In this document: piece after piece, positions 14,204 through 25,400 of the stretch | How the letters are laid out: every line of letters starts with the position of its first letter | How positions within the stretch are numbered: the first letter of the stretch is position 1 | Assembly (NCBI GenBank): GCA_030159075.1 | Contig: BROG01000149.1 | Span: 154,001-218,000 of the forward strand | Length of the DNA stretch: 64,000 bases | From: Atrina japonica | Taxonomy: Eukaryota; Mollusca; Bivalvia; Pterioida; Pinnidae | Direction: 5' to 3' | The notes under the pieces: model-generated | Told to the model about the DNA's origin: nothing | The model's database searches: none | Seen by the model: only the letters and a program-made list of their open reading frames with translations | Position numbers and translations under genes: made by a program

Positions 14204-17200
14204 TCTTTTACCAGGTATTCACATCGTCTCCTGACATTTGATGACAGGTACATACAGTATATCAGAATTAGGCCATGTTTGAAGCAGTCTCTCATTAAAA
14301 TAACAATATGAATAAATCATGAAATATCTAAAAATGTAGTAGGTAAAATGATACAACAAATTAAGGTCTTAAATTACTGGACTGGATATATAAATACTTC
14401 TCAATTTCACTTTCAGTATACTAAAAATGTGCAAACAGCATTAGATAACAGCGGAATGAATATCAACCCACAAATAGAAGGAAACACAGTTGCCGTGCCT
14501 TTACCAAAGTAAGACTTAATATACACATTTTCAAATAATAGTAAGAGTAAAATCACAGGCTATACAGAAATAGATCTGATTTGGGGATCTTTTTATAAGT
14601 TTGGTAACTCTAGCTATTATCTGTACTATATTAATGTTTACATGTAAGTTTAGTAAGAGCTGTATACCAATACAAAATCTATATAACACCCTCATATCAA
14701 TTAGAATACTTTAAGCTACATATATACCCAAGTATTAGGCCAAGTAAAAAAAATACTTCTGGTTCTCAAAAAGAAATCGCTGATGAAACCATTTTATTCA
14801 CATTTCATTAAAAAATCACCGCCGCATGGCAAGTAAAAATGTCAGTCATTTCAAAAGGCTTAAGTTTCGAAAATGATCCATTTTCTTCTATTTGTAGTTC
14901 AAAATGCATTTCTAAAACCCAATTAGAAACTAAAATAATTATTTTATTGAAAATTCAACATGTAAATCTTTACCTCATGCCCAAAAATTTCATGGAACAC
15001 ATCGTGTGTTTTCTGCTGTTGCTTGCAGTTTATGGAAGAAGTGGAAGTTGGGTTTTAAATGAAAGAACCGATACTGAACGGAACTGAATTTCAGGATGTG
15101 TTAAAATGATGATACATGTAACACTATATAGTGTATAAAAATTTTAAAATCTGAATTAAATGTAGGTGAATGATAAAAGTAAAATTAGTTACTGTAAATA
15201 AAAGTTTTAATGAAATACATCAAAATGGATAGCTATTGTTATCAAAATTGAAACTTTTGGAATTTGCTTTGATTTTTAGACACATAGTAGTTATATTTTG
15301 TACAGCTTTGTAAAATAGTAATGATAATGATTGATGATAATTATAATGATGCATTTACAATTAATTTTCTTGTAGTTTCAAAACATAAAAATGTTTTGAT
15401 AAATATATAATCTTTTAGCTATTTTATATTTTTGTTGATATTTCAGTTTTAAAACCAAGTGAACAAGAAAATCACACAACTTTTTGTTACAATTTATTGA
15501 AGGTCTCAATAAAAGACATTTTTTTGTTACATAAAGTCTTCTTATTTTCTTGCCTTCAAGGTATAAAAACAATAATTTGGAAATTAAAAAATAAAAATAA
15601 AATTCCTACCTACCTTTCCCATTTTATAAATCTAATTGTCTGAGAACCAGAATATTTTTTTTACATGGCTTTGGTATACCATGATGATCATGTAGAGTAC
15701 TTTTACCTATACATATACCCTTTTAACTTCACTAATACATATTCCCAGATATAGGTCGTATATGTCAAGTAGTTTTGCCTGTACATATCCTGTAAAGGTG
15801 GAAATTTACGCGTGGGGGTAATTTACACTAAATACAGGATGAAGAGTTCTTCGTGTAAAGTCCCCCCCCCCACCTACCAGTCCCACGTGTGCCATGAATC
15901 ACCGTTTAATATAGGACTGGTCACAGTAGGGTGTGGCATCATGTAAAATACCCCCCATGCGTAAGAAAATCGTGTAATTAATAACATGCAGAAATATCCA
16001 GGTTTACAGAAACCAAGTAGCTTTACCTACAGGCTACATCGGGTAAGCTGTATTTTTAATCATGTAAATGTAACGTGTAATGAATTGTAATGACATTTTA
16101 AACGTTTTTTTTTTTTTAATTATTATTACATCCAGGGTTACAAAAGAGCATCGAGAAAAATTAGTGAAATCTGCGAAAAAGTTAAATGACGATGCCAAGG
16201 TGAAGCTACGAGGATTACGACAAAAGTACAGTAAAAAAGTATCCGCTAGCAAGAAGACCCACTCATCGGATATTTGTAAGAGTGCGGAAGACTTGGTATG
16301 TTCATGTAAATTTATTGTATCATTCAGAAAGACTTGTTACTTATATGTAGTGGAGCCTCCATGGTCGAATGGTTTCGAGCGTCACGCTTTGAACCATGAA
16401 GTCTCTCACTTCTTTGAGTCCCACTGGAACCTGACCTAATTTTTGTTAGAAAGTTTGCCAGTTTGCTTGCTCTCTTCTCTTGTATACTGGTTCTGTCCTC
16501 CACCATTATAAACTGGCCGCCACCATAAAATTGAAAAAATTGTTTAGTGTGGTGAAACAAAATTTTCAGAATCAGCTTGCATGTATTTCTGTCTGATGAT
16601 TTTTTCTTTATTATGAAAATACAGATATGCCTGCTAAGTTCATAAGAATTTTATCATTGATTGATTGATACCCTGCCAAATGTTTTTCTTTGACATGTAC
16701 CAAGAGAAAGGCAAAGTGTCATAATATTTGGACCTGCGCTACGGATTTATGCCAATGTTGTGAGGGTTGTTTAATATGACATACAGCATGTTCTCTCCTC
16801 CACCATTAAAAACTGGCCACCATCATATAACTGAAGATTTTTTGAGTGGGGTGTTAAAAAAAATTCAAAATCAAATATATTAAGCTTTGTTAAATTCATC
16901 TTAAAAGACCTGCAATTTTCTTGTCTTTTGGCAAACACTTTGTACAAGATCGGTCATTACCAATCTAAAGACTTTGGTGTTTACCAGGCACCGCGAAGCA
17001 ATTTGTGGTGTCGGAGTTGTGCACTCACTTCTCACAAATGCGACCTGGGTTCGTTCTTTGGAATGGACAGGGTGAGATGGTATGGCGGCCGCCAAGTCGG
17101 ACACATGAAATTTCTCCGGGTACTCCGGTTTCCTCCAATAGCAAAGACCCCCGCACGCCAACATCAGAGCCAATGAGAGACATTAATATAACTATAAGCT

Positions 17201-17388
17201 TAGATAACTCGCTTGTTAATTGTTGTAAAATAAATGAATTGTAAACTAAACTTGGGACCTTCTGATCACGAGTCATTTACAGTGTTTATTTTCATTTTGT
17301 TTTGCAGATTCTAAATACACTACATGAATATTCAAATGAAGCGGACGAAATGATGGAGAAAAAACAAAGTGAATTGATGAAGTCATAG
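8948..17388 (+). CDS. MRRF: Mitochondrial ribosome-recycling factor, six coding exons, complete
   Basis: Splits the post-termination mitochondrial ribosome so that subunits can be reused. Coding exons are 8948-9173, 11689-11844, 13728-13846, 14417-14508, 16136-16295 and 17308-17388. All introns are GT...AG and the phases (1,1,0,2,0) join into 834 nt, that is 277 aa plus TAG. Residues 1 to about 75 are rich in Arg/Ser and low in acid, as in a mitochondrial presequence. The RRF domain follows: a helical stretch starting near VSVSAEDLMEIL, the central 'GKYPLNQLGQIAMKSPHLL' beta region, and the conserved C-terminal 'VTKEHREKLVKSAKKLN' helix. Length is close to metazoan MRRF (about 260 aa). The start is the first Met after a splice acceptor (AG at 8927-8928), so a non-coding 5' exon probably lies further left; it was not located. 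Introns carry SINEs and MITEs only. Confidence 0.95.
9341..10312. mobile_element. Possible 970-bp element in MRRF intron 1
   Basis: The left end has cctctttataaggaccgtgt and the right end the inverse-like gcattataaagaggttttag, with similar gtcattgtaatgaa / ttaatgacggtcgttataaa motifs. The arms are diverged, so the borders are uncertain. It contains an A-rich tract at 9780-9803. Confidence 0.4.
11313..11589. mobile_element. CAGGGTTTTC element in MRRF intron 1
   Basis: Colinear with 3890-4155: cagggttttcaattatgcat ... atcgtagggaaaaccctg. It ends about 100 bp before MRRF exon 2. Confidence 0.7.
11689..11844 (+). CDS. MRRF: MRRF coding exon 2
   Basis: The acceptor is AG at 11687-11688 and the donor is gtgaga at 11845. 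It encodes the Lys-rich linker and the first RRF helix (SAEDLMEILDIEKMKSEM). A 280 bp inverted-repeat element ends only about 100 bp upstream of the acceptor. Confidence 0.93.
12077..12443. mobile_element. TTTAAAGGG element in MRRF intron 2
   Basis: About 365 bp with inverted ends tttaaaggggaattagta / agacagctaatgtccctttt. It contains cctatatatatatatattacg and caactgattaattcaacctt. Relatives: 47733-48147, 53471-53800, 57694-58053, 58372-58477 (left part), 58669-59037 and 61120-61300. Confidence 0.7.
12575..13050 (-). mobile_element. SINE family A split by a type 3 inverted-repeat element
   Basis: The tail and body (ttttacgtcttgttaagaat, tcaccagctactggtgtgg) occupy 12575-12686. The type 3 element 12687-12872 follows, then the remaining body and head (gaaggaacaattgttacc ... 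gagactcggacacgagacc). It lies in MRRF intron 2. The nesting order is clear, but the exact right border is not. Confidence 0.5.
12687..12872. mobile_element. Type 3 inverted-repeat element (CCTCCTTAGGGACACAAG family)
   Basis: It begins acagtaaaacttctatatat and ends aaagcaggttttaatgta. Other copies: 13376-13556 (inverted), 17853-17961 (internally deleted) and 32283-32459. This copy and 13376-13556 lie in MRRF intron 2. Confidence 0.7.
13376..13556. mobile_element. Type 3 inverted-repeat element, inverted copy
   Basis: It begins acagtaaaacctgatttagc and contains the reverse complement of the gaccaaggtggtcttta block. It lies about 170 bp upstream of MRRF exon 3. Confidence 0.7.
13728..13846 (+). 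CDS. MRRF: MRRF coding exon 3
   Basis: The acceptor is TTTCAG at 13722-13727 and the donor is gtaggt at 13847. It encodes AFEGLMVETDDGKYPLNQLG and IAMKSPHLLIINLASYPQ, the core beta part of the RRF fold. Confidence 0.94.
13965..14125 (-). mobile_element. SINE family B in MRRF intron 3
   Basis: Reversed copy: gatttacgccacactcaaca, catatggtggccatcaaaag, gcaagtaaactggcaaacat. The head is lost. Confidence 0.65.
14417..14508 (+). CDS. MRRF: MRRF coding exon 4
   Basis: The acceptor is TTTCAG ending at 14416 and the donor is gtaaga at 14509. It encodes YTKNVQTALDNSGMNINPQI then EGNTVAVPLPK, matching the RRF segment before the conserved C-terminal helix. It ends in phase 2. Confidence 0.94.
14655..15740. 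mobile_element. 1.1-kb inverted-repeat element in MRRF intron 4
   Basis: The left arm (near 14738-14770) has ccaagtaaaaaaaatacttc and ggttctca; the right arm (near 15645-15690) has the inverse tgagaaccagaatatttttt. Both outer parts carry a tataccaa / ttggtata motif. The interior is AT-rich without a gene. Confidence 0.5.
16136..16295 (+). CDS. MRRF: MRRF coding exon 5 (conserved helix)
   Basis: The acceptor is TCCAG ending at 16135, after a poly-T tract, and the donor is gtatgt at 16296. The two leftover bases of exon 4 plus the first G give Lys, then VTKEHREKLVKSAKKLN, the most recognisable RRF motif. A SINE starts about 50 bp after the donor. Confidence 0.95.
16347..16580 (+). mobile_element. 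SINE family B in MRRF intron 5
   Basis: Head ctccatggtcgaatggtttc, body gaaagtttgccagtttgctt and ctccaccattataaactggc, tail gtttagtgtggtgaaacaaa. A second partial copy of the 3' half follows at 16795-16885. Confidence 0.75.
17308..17388 (+). CDS. MRRF: MRRF coding exon 6 (C-terminus)
   Basis: The acceptor is TTTGCAG ending at 17307. It encodes ILNTLHEYSNEADEMMEKKQ followed by SELMKS and TAG (17386-17388), matching the end of RRF domain III. Confidence 0.93.
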   Translation: MLNTLHEYSNEADEMMEKKQSELMKS

Positions 17389-17415
17389 CATTACGTCTTA
17401 TCTGCCTAGAAAAAT

Positions 17416-17421
17416 AATAAA
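17416..17421 (+). promoter_or_regulatory. Polyadenylation signal AATAAA of MRRF
   Basis: A canonical AATAAA lies 28 bp after the MRRF stop codon. It is the first such hexamer downstream and implies a very short 3' UTR. A MITE begins about 65 bp further on. Confidence 0.65.
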
Positions 17422-17483
17422 TACTTTAATGATTTACTGACATGAACAGTGCCGACACCTGTGTGTGTAGTTGATATGTGTAT

Positions 17484-17671
17484 ACAGTAGAACCGGTCTT
17501 GAGAGACCACTGTCGTGAAAGACCACCTGTCTTTGAGACCCTCGTTTTGAAAACCCATCAGTTAAATGATTTTGTAGGTGACATAAAACCCCTGTTGGGA
17601 GACTGCGTGTCTTGAGAGACCAATTTTCAGTGGAAGAAAGGTGGTCTGTCAAGGCAGGTTCAGTTGTGCCT
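17484..17671. mobile_element. Type 2 inverted-repeat element downstream of MRRF
   Basis: It begins acagtagaaccggtcttgag and ends with the inverted arm (gacaggttcagttgtg area). It lies just after the MRRF polyadenylation signal. Confidence 0.7.
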
Positions 17672-17852
17672 TGACAGACCACCCTTTCTTCTAAACAAAC
17701 TCACATGATACTGTACGTAGAGTTGAATCTGTGTCCCTAGGGCATAAAAAATTTACATATTGCTCAAGCTCAACTAACCTTTTAGAATTTCAAGATAAAA
17801 AGCTCACAGAATTTATGCTGCAACTGGATATTTTGACATACAATTGTAAATA

Positions 17853-17961
17853 CAGTGAAACTCCTTAGGGACACAAGAAAACTTGTCTCTATAGGGAGGT
17901 GGTCTTTATATAGAGGTTGATTTGTACACAAAGGTGGTTGCTAAAGCAGGTTTTACTGTGA
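17853..17961. mobile_element. Type 3 inverted-repeat element, internally deleted
   Basis: It begins acagtgaaactccttaggga and ends gctaaagcaggttttactgt. It lacks about 70 bp of the middle found in 12687-12872. Confidence 0.7.
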
Positions 17962-18443
17962 TAATGAAATGTGTTGTTCATTTTAAGATTCTACATGTTG
18001 TGTATATGAACTGAAAAGTATGAATGAAGGACAAAATAGGTAAACAATTTGTCTAATATTACAATGCGACCAAAATCACTCGCAAAATGCGACCATGTTT
18101 TGGCGATATTCTCATTCAGTCGCCACATGCGAAGTTGTTTTTTTCCCGAGTCAAAAGTTTGTCCAATGAAATTACAAAATAGGTAAATAACAATTGGCTA
18201 TTCAGTTTTGAAGACTAGAGCATCTAACTCACGATTACTAAAAAAACACACGATGTAATTTTACTGAAACTTTCCAAACAGAAGAATGACTTTTACTTTT
18301 CAGTGTCGATTTCAAGAAGCATCTACCTCTTCATAAACTACCATTTTAAACGATTTGGTATTTACTGGAACCGAGTTAGGCTTATCAATGTTCGAAATCA
18401 AATTAAGACCCACCAATAAAATTTTATCAGTCAAAGCAAACTC

Positions 18444-18535
18444 GAGAGTCAAAACACCCGATTGTCACAAACACCTATAAAGAACTTTATAGGTGTTTCA
18501 ACTTTGTCTGGGGGTTTTGACTCTCAACTTACAGA
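18444..18535. repeat. 92-bp palindrome
   Basis: gagagtcaaaacacccgatt, aaacacctataaag pairs with ctttataggtgttt, gggggttttgactctc. Confidence 0.65.
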
Positions 18536-19870
18536 TACAATTTCCATTTGTGGGCAATAATCATAAGGGGATTGTTTTTTCAGTTGGGACAACACAATAA
18601 AACGGCTCGACAGAATTCCCAAAGGGATGTGGGCAGACACCGTTTTTGTAAATTCTGTTGAAGAGAAACCGGCGTTAAAAATTCAAAAACGATTTGATAT
18701 TAATGGATGGAAAAATATAGACATAAAAATTCTGTTGATTTTTAAAAATGCACAAGGTTCAGTTAATAATTGTAAATGCAGTGAAATAATAAAAATAATG
18801 CAACTGAAAAAATTTATGAGTTTTATTTCATTTCATCCAGCGGATTCTTTTTTAACAAGGACACACACACACACACAATTAGAATGGAAGATACATATAT
18901 ATAATAATATATCACCATATCTTGGCGAGTAAAAGTTTGTGGCTGGCAATAAATTTTTTGGTTCACTGCCAAATATTTGTTGTACCCTGTTCTGAAATGA
19001 TCACTGAATAATAAAATTAATAGTGAAAAAACAATTTTATTTGTGTTTCTTCAGCGTATCAACGCATAAAATCAAATGGGGTCTCACCAATCAGTCAAAG
19101 GTAACAAGATAGGGTGTTTGAATAACTGTACAAATATTGTAAAATTTGTTTTTTCAGTTACTCATACACTCCTGAATTCTGTCAGTGGACTTTTCCATTG
19201 ATATTAATGGATTGGTCTAAATGTGGTTTCAAGGGTTAATAATGTAAGCAAACATTGTTTTGCAATGATTGAGGAATGGAAGAACAATGATAATGATCAC
19301 CAAGCTACCACTGCATATTTGTTGTACAAAATCACATTCCAATGTGATAAACTGGGGTCTCAAATTCGGTAACTGGTGTTTGAATATATGTCAGTCGTTC
19401 AACCCCTATCAAACAGATTAGACCTGATTAATAACATAAGCTTTTTTTTTACACAATACTGTAGAACCTGTCTTGAGAGAGAATTGTCATGAAAGACCAC
19501 CTGTCTTTTGAGACCAAATTTGGATAAAATACACTCGGTTAAGTATTTCTATATCTTCTTGTTTATATGTTAGAGGCTCTGATGTAAAAATGAGTTTATC
19601 ACAAAAGTTCAATGAGACAGAGAAAATGATGTACTTGTACATTGTACAAGATGTTTTCAAACTTTTGGGAAGTATGGTTGAGAAAATGGCACCTGGTAGT
19701 GCCTTATTCTCTAATTTTGGCTTGGATTACAAATTACTCATAAACAACATAAAAATCCCAAGAGTCATGATGGCATTTTCCAAAGCTGGTCACCTATACA
19801 TGTATCAGATTATACAGAAAATTTTAATCTATCAAAATAAGTTCTAGCTTCTTAAAGCTAATATTTATAT

Positions 19871-20363
19871 ACAGTAGAATTTCGATGAGTCGAACTTCAG
19901 TGAGTCGAATTTCTCGATGTTTCGAACTATTCACAAAGTCCTGAATAATTTTGTTATTTAACGATACTTATAAACATTTTATAAGTCAAATTTTTATGAG
20001 TCGAATTTCTTGATGTTTTGAATAATTTTTGGGCCCATTTCTATAAAAACAACGAAAATTCCTACATATAATTCAAAGTCAAACTTTGCATGTGTACGAA
20101 ATCGCCCCATAATAATTTTTCTCCTTCTCATAAACACTTGATGTTTTAATTTCACAAAAATTTAGTTAAATTTAGCACTAATTATTAATCATAATGACCA
20201 TACATGTCTTAAATGGTTTCAAAGAAGTCATATATACACCTAATAGAACCTCTGAATCTAAAAAAAATTTGGTTCTCAGTTACCATCCATGAGTCGAAGT
20301 CCCGATGTTTCGAACTTTTTCAGGCGGTCCCTTGAACTTCGACTCATCGAAATTCTACTGTAT
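19871..20363. mobile_element. 490-bp type 4 inverted-repeat element (GAGTCGAAC, Tigger-like ends)
   Basis: It starts acagtagaatttcgatgagt and ends with the inverse tcatcgaaattctactgta. Repeated gagtcgaa units lie near both ends. A second copy is at 22699-23188. It has no open frame of note, so it is non-autonomous. The ends resemble pogo/Tigger transposons (inference from family knowledge). Confidence 0.8.
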
Positions 20364-22106
20364 TAAGTGTTCTTTCACATAAATTCATAAAATTTTGTTT
20401 ATCATTTGTTTTATAATAAATATTTCCATCAACTGAAAGAATGTTAATTAATCATTGCATTGCTTTAAATATTGCATTTCCAATGACAACACCTAGGAGT
20501 GAAAAGGAGATTTAGTCAGTGTTGAAGATAAATTACATAGATTTATGCTGAAAAATGTAACATTTAATATATTATTTTAGTGATTCATATCATTATTAGT
20601 CAATTCTTCAACTAATTCCCCAAAAAAAAAAAGTTTGCGAGAAAATAAGATTTTTTACCTGTTTACATTACTCCATAAGAAATAATCAATTAATTCACAC
20701 ATATTGTACAGTTATTTCATGGGTTTGAAGGCAACAGTAAAAAAAATTGTCAAGAGGCATCAGGGACATTGCGGGAAAAATGTTGCCCGTGGCCGCTAGG
20801 CCAGTAATATAATGAATGAAAACAGATGTTTTACAAACACCTCAAGTACGAAAATTACATATAAATTTAAGTATATAATACTGCCGTGCTTGTACATATT
20901 GTATGACAATTTGCTTCAGTCAGTGACCTCAGAGCTGGGCAACAGTTCATCAGACTAAGCTATAATCTGCGCCATATTTGGTCATGAATTTTAATATGAA
21001 ATTGTAAAGCAACCAATCGTCAAAATAAAAATATTTAACTGATATAATTAAAAAAGAAAAAAGTTTATCCTATACCTTTTCTACATACTCTTTTTCTTGT
21101 TGGTCATTTCAATTTTTGAAAACACTCTTCCTACGGGAATCTCTGTGTTATCCATGCGATGTCAAATAATTGGGTCATGTGAGTAATCATTAATATTCTT
21201 GTGCCCCTCTTGACAAAAGAGTTATATATTATTGTCGTAAGGAATCGGTGATTGTGTATTAACAGTTCAGTGAGCCAGGCTAAATCAGTATGACCAATAA
21301 ACGTGTTTCTTTTAATTCCGCTCTCAAACTTCGAAAGATGGCCGCCATTACACATGTAAAAATCCCGCAGGGGTAATTTGAGTGCAAATATCTAGTACAA
21401 AACAGATTGATTATATTTGTCTCGGGCATGGATAATTAATTCAGTATGTATAGGATACCGCTACGTTAAATTTAGGTGGTAGGTATCAACCATTTTATTT
21501 TAATCAGCCAAAACCAGCGGACCTAGCTTACCTGGCACAGACTATAAAACAGTTAAGTGTTGCGCTGTTGGGATGTCGCTGAATAAACTCTGATGTACCA
21601 GATATTGAAGTCAGAAACAGTTGAAAATGATGCATACATTTTTATATACTGGTACGGTGTTGATTATTTAAACGAAATGTATCACAACAAGTTATGCTCT
21701 TTATGACTTAGTACTTTATTCATTTCCCATAAAAACCTGCAAGTTAACAAATGTATAATCTCATATATATAAGAACCTAAAGTAAAATAAGTAGAAAATA
21801 ATCTGCTTAGACTCGAAAAACACTTACAGAGTCACATTTCAGAGAGGATTATGTTAATGAAATCAAAATTTCAGAGAACATGAATAATGGAACCAGCAAA
21901 ATAAAGCTAGTAAGAATATAAAGGCCTCTTGCTGAAAATTACAGCAATTGAATAATGTCAGGGAAGAAAAAGAATATCTTTAATTACATTTCTTTTTTTT
22001 ACAGTAAAAGTGTCAGTGAAAAGTCTCCTGTCTTAAATCAAGTCCTTCCAATCAAAACTTTAAATGGGGATGATTATTTTAATTTTGGAAGGTTACCATG
22101 GAAATA

Positions 22107-22286
22107 CAGTCGAACCTGTCTCCTGAGACCGCTGTCATAGACGACCACTTGTCTTGTGAGACCACATTCTGAAAACCACTTGGTTAAGTAATCCTTTTGA
22201 TAAAACCTCTTTTGAGAGACCACCTGTCATATAAGACCACATATCAGGGGCAGTAGGGTGGTCTTCAAAGACAGGTTTCACTGTAC
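22107..22286. mobile_element. Type 2 inverted-repeat element beside the URM1 stop
   Basis: It begins acagtcgaacctgtctcctg and ends gacaggtttcactgtact. It lies about 70 bp downstream of URM1 and may be within its 3' UTR. Confidence 0.7.
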
Positions 22287-22354
22287 TCCAACTATTACTG
22301 TAATGAAATAACAGAACTCTGTTTTAAAATGTCTGTATCTACAACACGTGACGG

Positions 22355-22423
22355 TCATCCACCATGGAGTGTTGATATAAAAACTATCCGGTCTTTGTCT
22401 TGTAGTTCATAATCAAGTTCACC
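22355..22423 (-). CDS. URM1: URM1 coding exon 5 with C-terminal Gly-Gly
   Basis: The acceptor is ATTTCAG above 22423. It encodes GELDYELQDKDRIVFISTLH-GG and then TGA. The stop follows directly after Gly-Gly, so no proteolytic maturation is needed, as in other URM1 proteins. Confidence 0.96.
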   Translation of the reverse strand, partial: GELDYELQDKDRIVFISTLHGG

Positions 22424-25400
22424 CTGAAATATGAAAACACGCTATCAGAAAAGCTACTGTATGTTTACTTATTTTCGCAGTATTCTAATATTAGCACATT
22501 TCGCGCTCAAGTCATTGCACTAATTCAAGGGAAAAATTCTTAAGAAAAACTGGATAATTAATTAAAGTTTATGAAAGCAACAACATACACGTACTTGTAT
22601 GAGCAAGAAATCAGATACTTTTACATGTAACCTTGAACCTTGACAAAGCCATCACTCTGTTGATATTTTGATACATGTATGCAGGTATAAAATACTTATA
22701 CAGTAAAACTTGGTGAGTCGAACTTCAATGAGTCAAATTTCTCTATATTTCAAACTATCAACAAAGTCCCAAATAAATTTGTTATTTATAAATAATTTAT
22801 AATTCGAACCTCGTTAAGTCAAATTTCTTGATGTTTCAAATAATTTTTTGGGCCCATTTCTATAAAAAAAACATAGACAATTCCTACAAGTAATTCAAAG
22901 TCAAAAATATATGTGTGCAAAATCGCTTGATGGTATTAATTTGTCTCTTCATGAACACTCAGTATCTTAATTTCAAGAAAATTAAGTAAATTTTAGCAGC
23001 AATTATTAAATATCATGGCTGTGTATGTCTTATATGTTTTTTGAAGCAGTCATATACACCGTATAGAACCTCTGAAACTAAAATCCGTACGATTCTCAGT
23101 TACATTTGTACCATTCATGAATCAAAGTCCCGATGTTTCCAACTATACTAAGTGGTCCCTTGAACTTCGACTCATCAACGTTTTACTATATCAAATTGAC
23201 TTAATCAAGATGAAGGTTGCTTTCTTTGTGTCATCGTGTACTACTTAGTTGATTTTCATTCTAACAGAATCGGTCAATTAAATTGTAAAAAGATGTGTAC
23301 GTGATACTATAGTAGGCGAGGAAAAATGTGCGGCCAGATCGAGAACTGAACCCAGGACCTTCCTAACACTAGCAGGACGCCTTTACCAACTGAGCCATCC
23401 AGGCCAATACCTCTGCACCACTACATGTATACTCTTCCCCCCTTAACAAGATTTCTGACTGAAGAAATCAACGAGACACACACCATTGTGAGTTATTTAG
23501 TTGGTTTGCAAATGTAGTAGGCAAGAAAATATGTGCGACCAGACTGGGAATCGAACCCAGAACCTTCCTAATACTAGCAGGATGCTCTTACCAACTGAGC
23601 TATCCAGGCCGATACCCTCTGCACTGCTACAGCGTGCACAAATACATTTTTTTAATTTTCAACAAGTAATATTATAATATACGCAATAATATACCACAAT
23701 TTTGACTCACCATTAACTCCCAATCAGCATCGTTGACAAGCACTAAAATTCCAGGTCTCCTGAAAAAATGTAGACCAAAGTATTCAATGTTTTTTGGACA
23801 TAACAAAATGCATCATTATTAACTCATTCACCCCTAATGACACACTTGGACTGGTCTAAGTCATTGATTTATAGAAGAGTCCATTGATTTACAGGGGTTG
23901 ATGAGTTAAATATGATTTTATTCTAGTTGATTTTCATTATCTAGCTCACTAGAATTTGACATACCGGTATCTTATGTTTTGATAAGTTATAGAACTTCAA
24001 ATATGTTCCAAATTACATGTAAATCAAAGGTTGTTTCTTCTATTTGTGTTACTATTTATATACATGTATATTGTATACCGTATTCACTATAACAAGTGTG
24101 CCTGCTCCAATGAGTGCCCCTCCCACCTTTTTAAAACAACTGGAACATAATAAGCGCTCCACCCGAGTGACAACATTGTAGTGAACTTTAACACGATGTT
24201 CGGCTGTGAACAATCTCACAACAGGGCTTCGTGTATGTTCTTCCCAAAGTTCCTGTAGGCCTATTGTCATTTCAGGTATTTTAAACTAAAGTACAAATTA
24301 TGTCAGCAAAGTATCTTGAGGAAGGCTAATTTTATGTTGTGTAAACAGTTTGTGTACTCCGTAATTTTAGTGAGATCTGCCCGCAAAGTCACAGAAATTT
24401 CCATTGAGGGGCACAAGTCGTGATTATAACCATTGTGATAGAAATTGAAAATATATTTTTATAGTTGATATTTTATATTAGTCTATTTACCTGTAGGATT
24501 TTAAATATATGATAAAGACAACAAAATATGACGAAATCTGCGTCGCATGCCATATTAACCCTCGACCAATATCAGCCCTCAGGTAGATATTGAAGTCTTG
24601 GGTTAATATGGCATGCATTACAGATTTTTCCATGTATTATTCTATATGTATATTGGTTATGATTATGTAGGCTACTAATGCAGATTATATTATGCAAGGG
24701 AGATAATTTTATCTGAGTGGTTTGTGTCAGTAGTTCAAGTCACATATTTTAAATTACAATTTCCTTGAATATTTTGTTTATCTGGAATATGATTAAATAT
24801 TTCAAGTTTCTTTTGTTATTATAAAATTTTCATTGTTATTAAATTTGCTGTAAATTCTAAAATTTGTGTGATTTTAAATGTTTTTATGACAATTTTGTTG
24901 AAGCTTTTCAATTTTTACTAACATTTCTCTAAAACTAAAAGCAAGAACAAAAGACAAAAAAGGATACACACAACCGATTTATCATGAACATAATCAATAA
25001 AGACATGTTAACCCTACCGATTTCGGCTGTAGTCTACTGCTTTTTAGACCGAATTTCCGCCTACTGCTTTTATGTCCAAAACTTTCAAATTCTTTACATT
25101 TCTACGAATTAACCAAAGCACAGTACTTTTCTGAAAACGCTATTCTAGTCTGCCTGTGTACATTCAATCCTCAAGTTTATTTCACACCTGTGCATTGTTT
25201 TGACAATACCCAGGCCTCCGGTGGTATACAGACTACTTTCTAAATAAGCACTGCTCATCATGCCTAATTAATGTTACCTGCAATTAACACTGTCTCTTGT
25301 GAGACCCCAATCATCATCCATGGACCACAATTAATTCCTGATAATCATTTAATTAGATTTAAATCTTGGTAAACTTCTCCATGTGTTGATACACGTATGT

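Larger units (their letters stand above)
17962..22106. other. Intergenic region between MRRF and URM1
   Basis: Holds the palindrome 18444-18535, a degraded TTAA-type element near 19160 and the type 4 element 19871-20363. The remainder (20364-22106) is AT-rich with nothing recognisable. Both genes end into this region (convergent). Confidence 0.6.

Noticed and set aside
23533..23613. Functional tRNA gene (minus strand)
   Set aside because: The T-T mismatch and weak pairs in the acceptor stem, plus a related copy with the same flanks 205 bp away, point to a tRNA-derived repeat.
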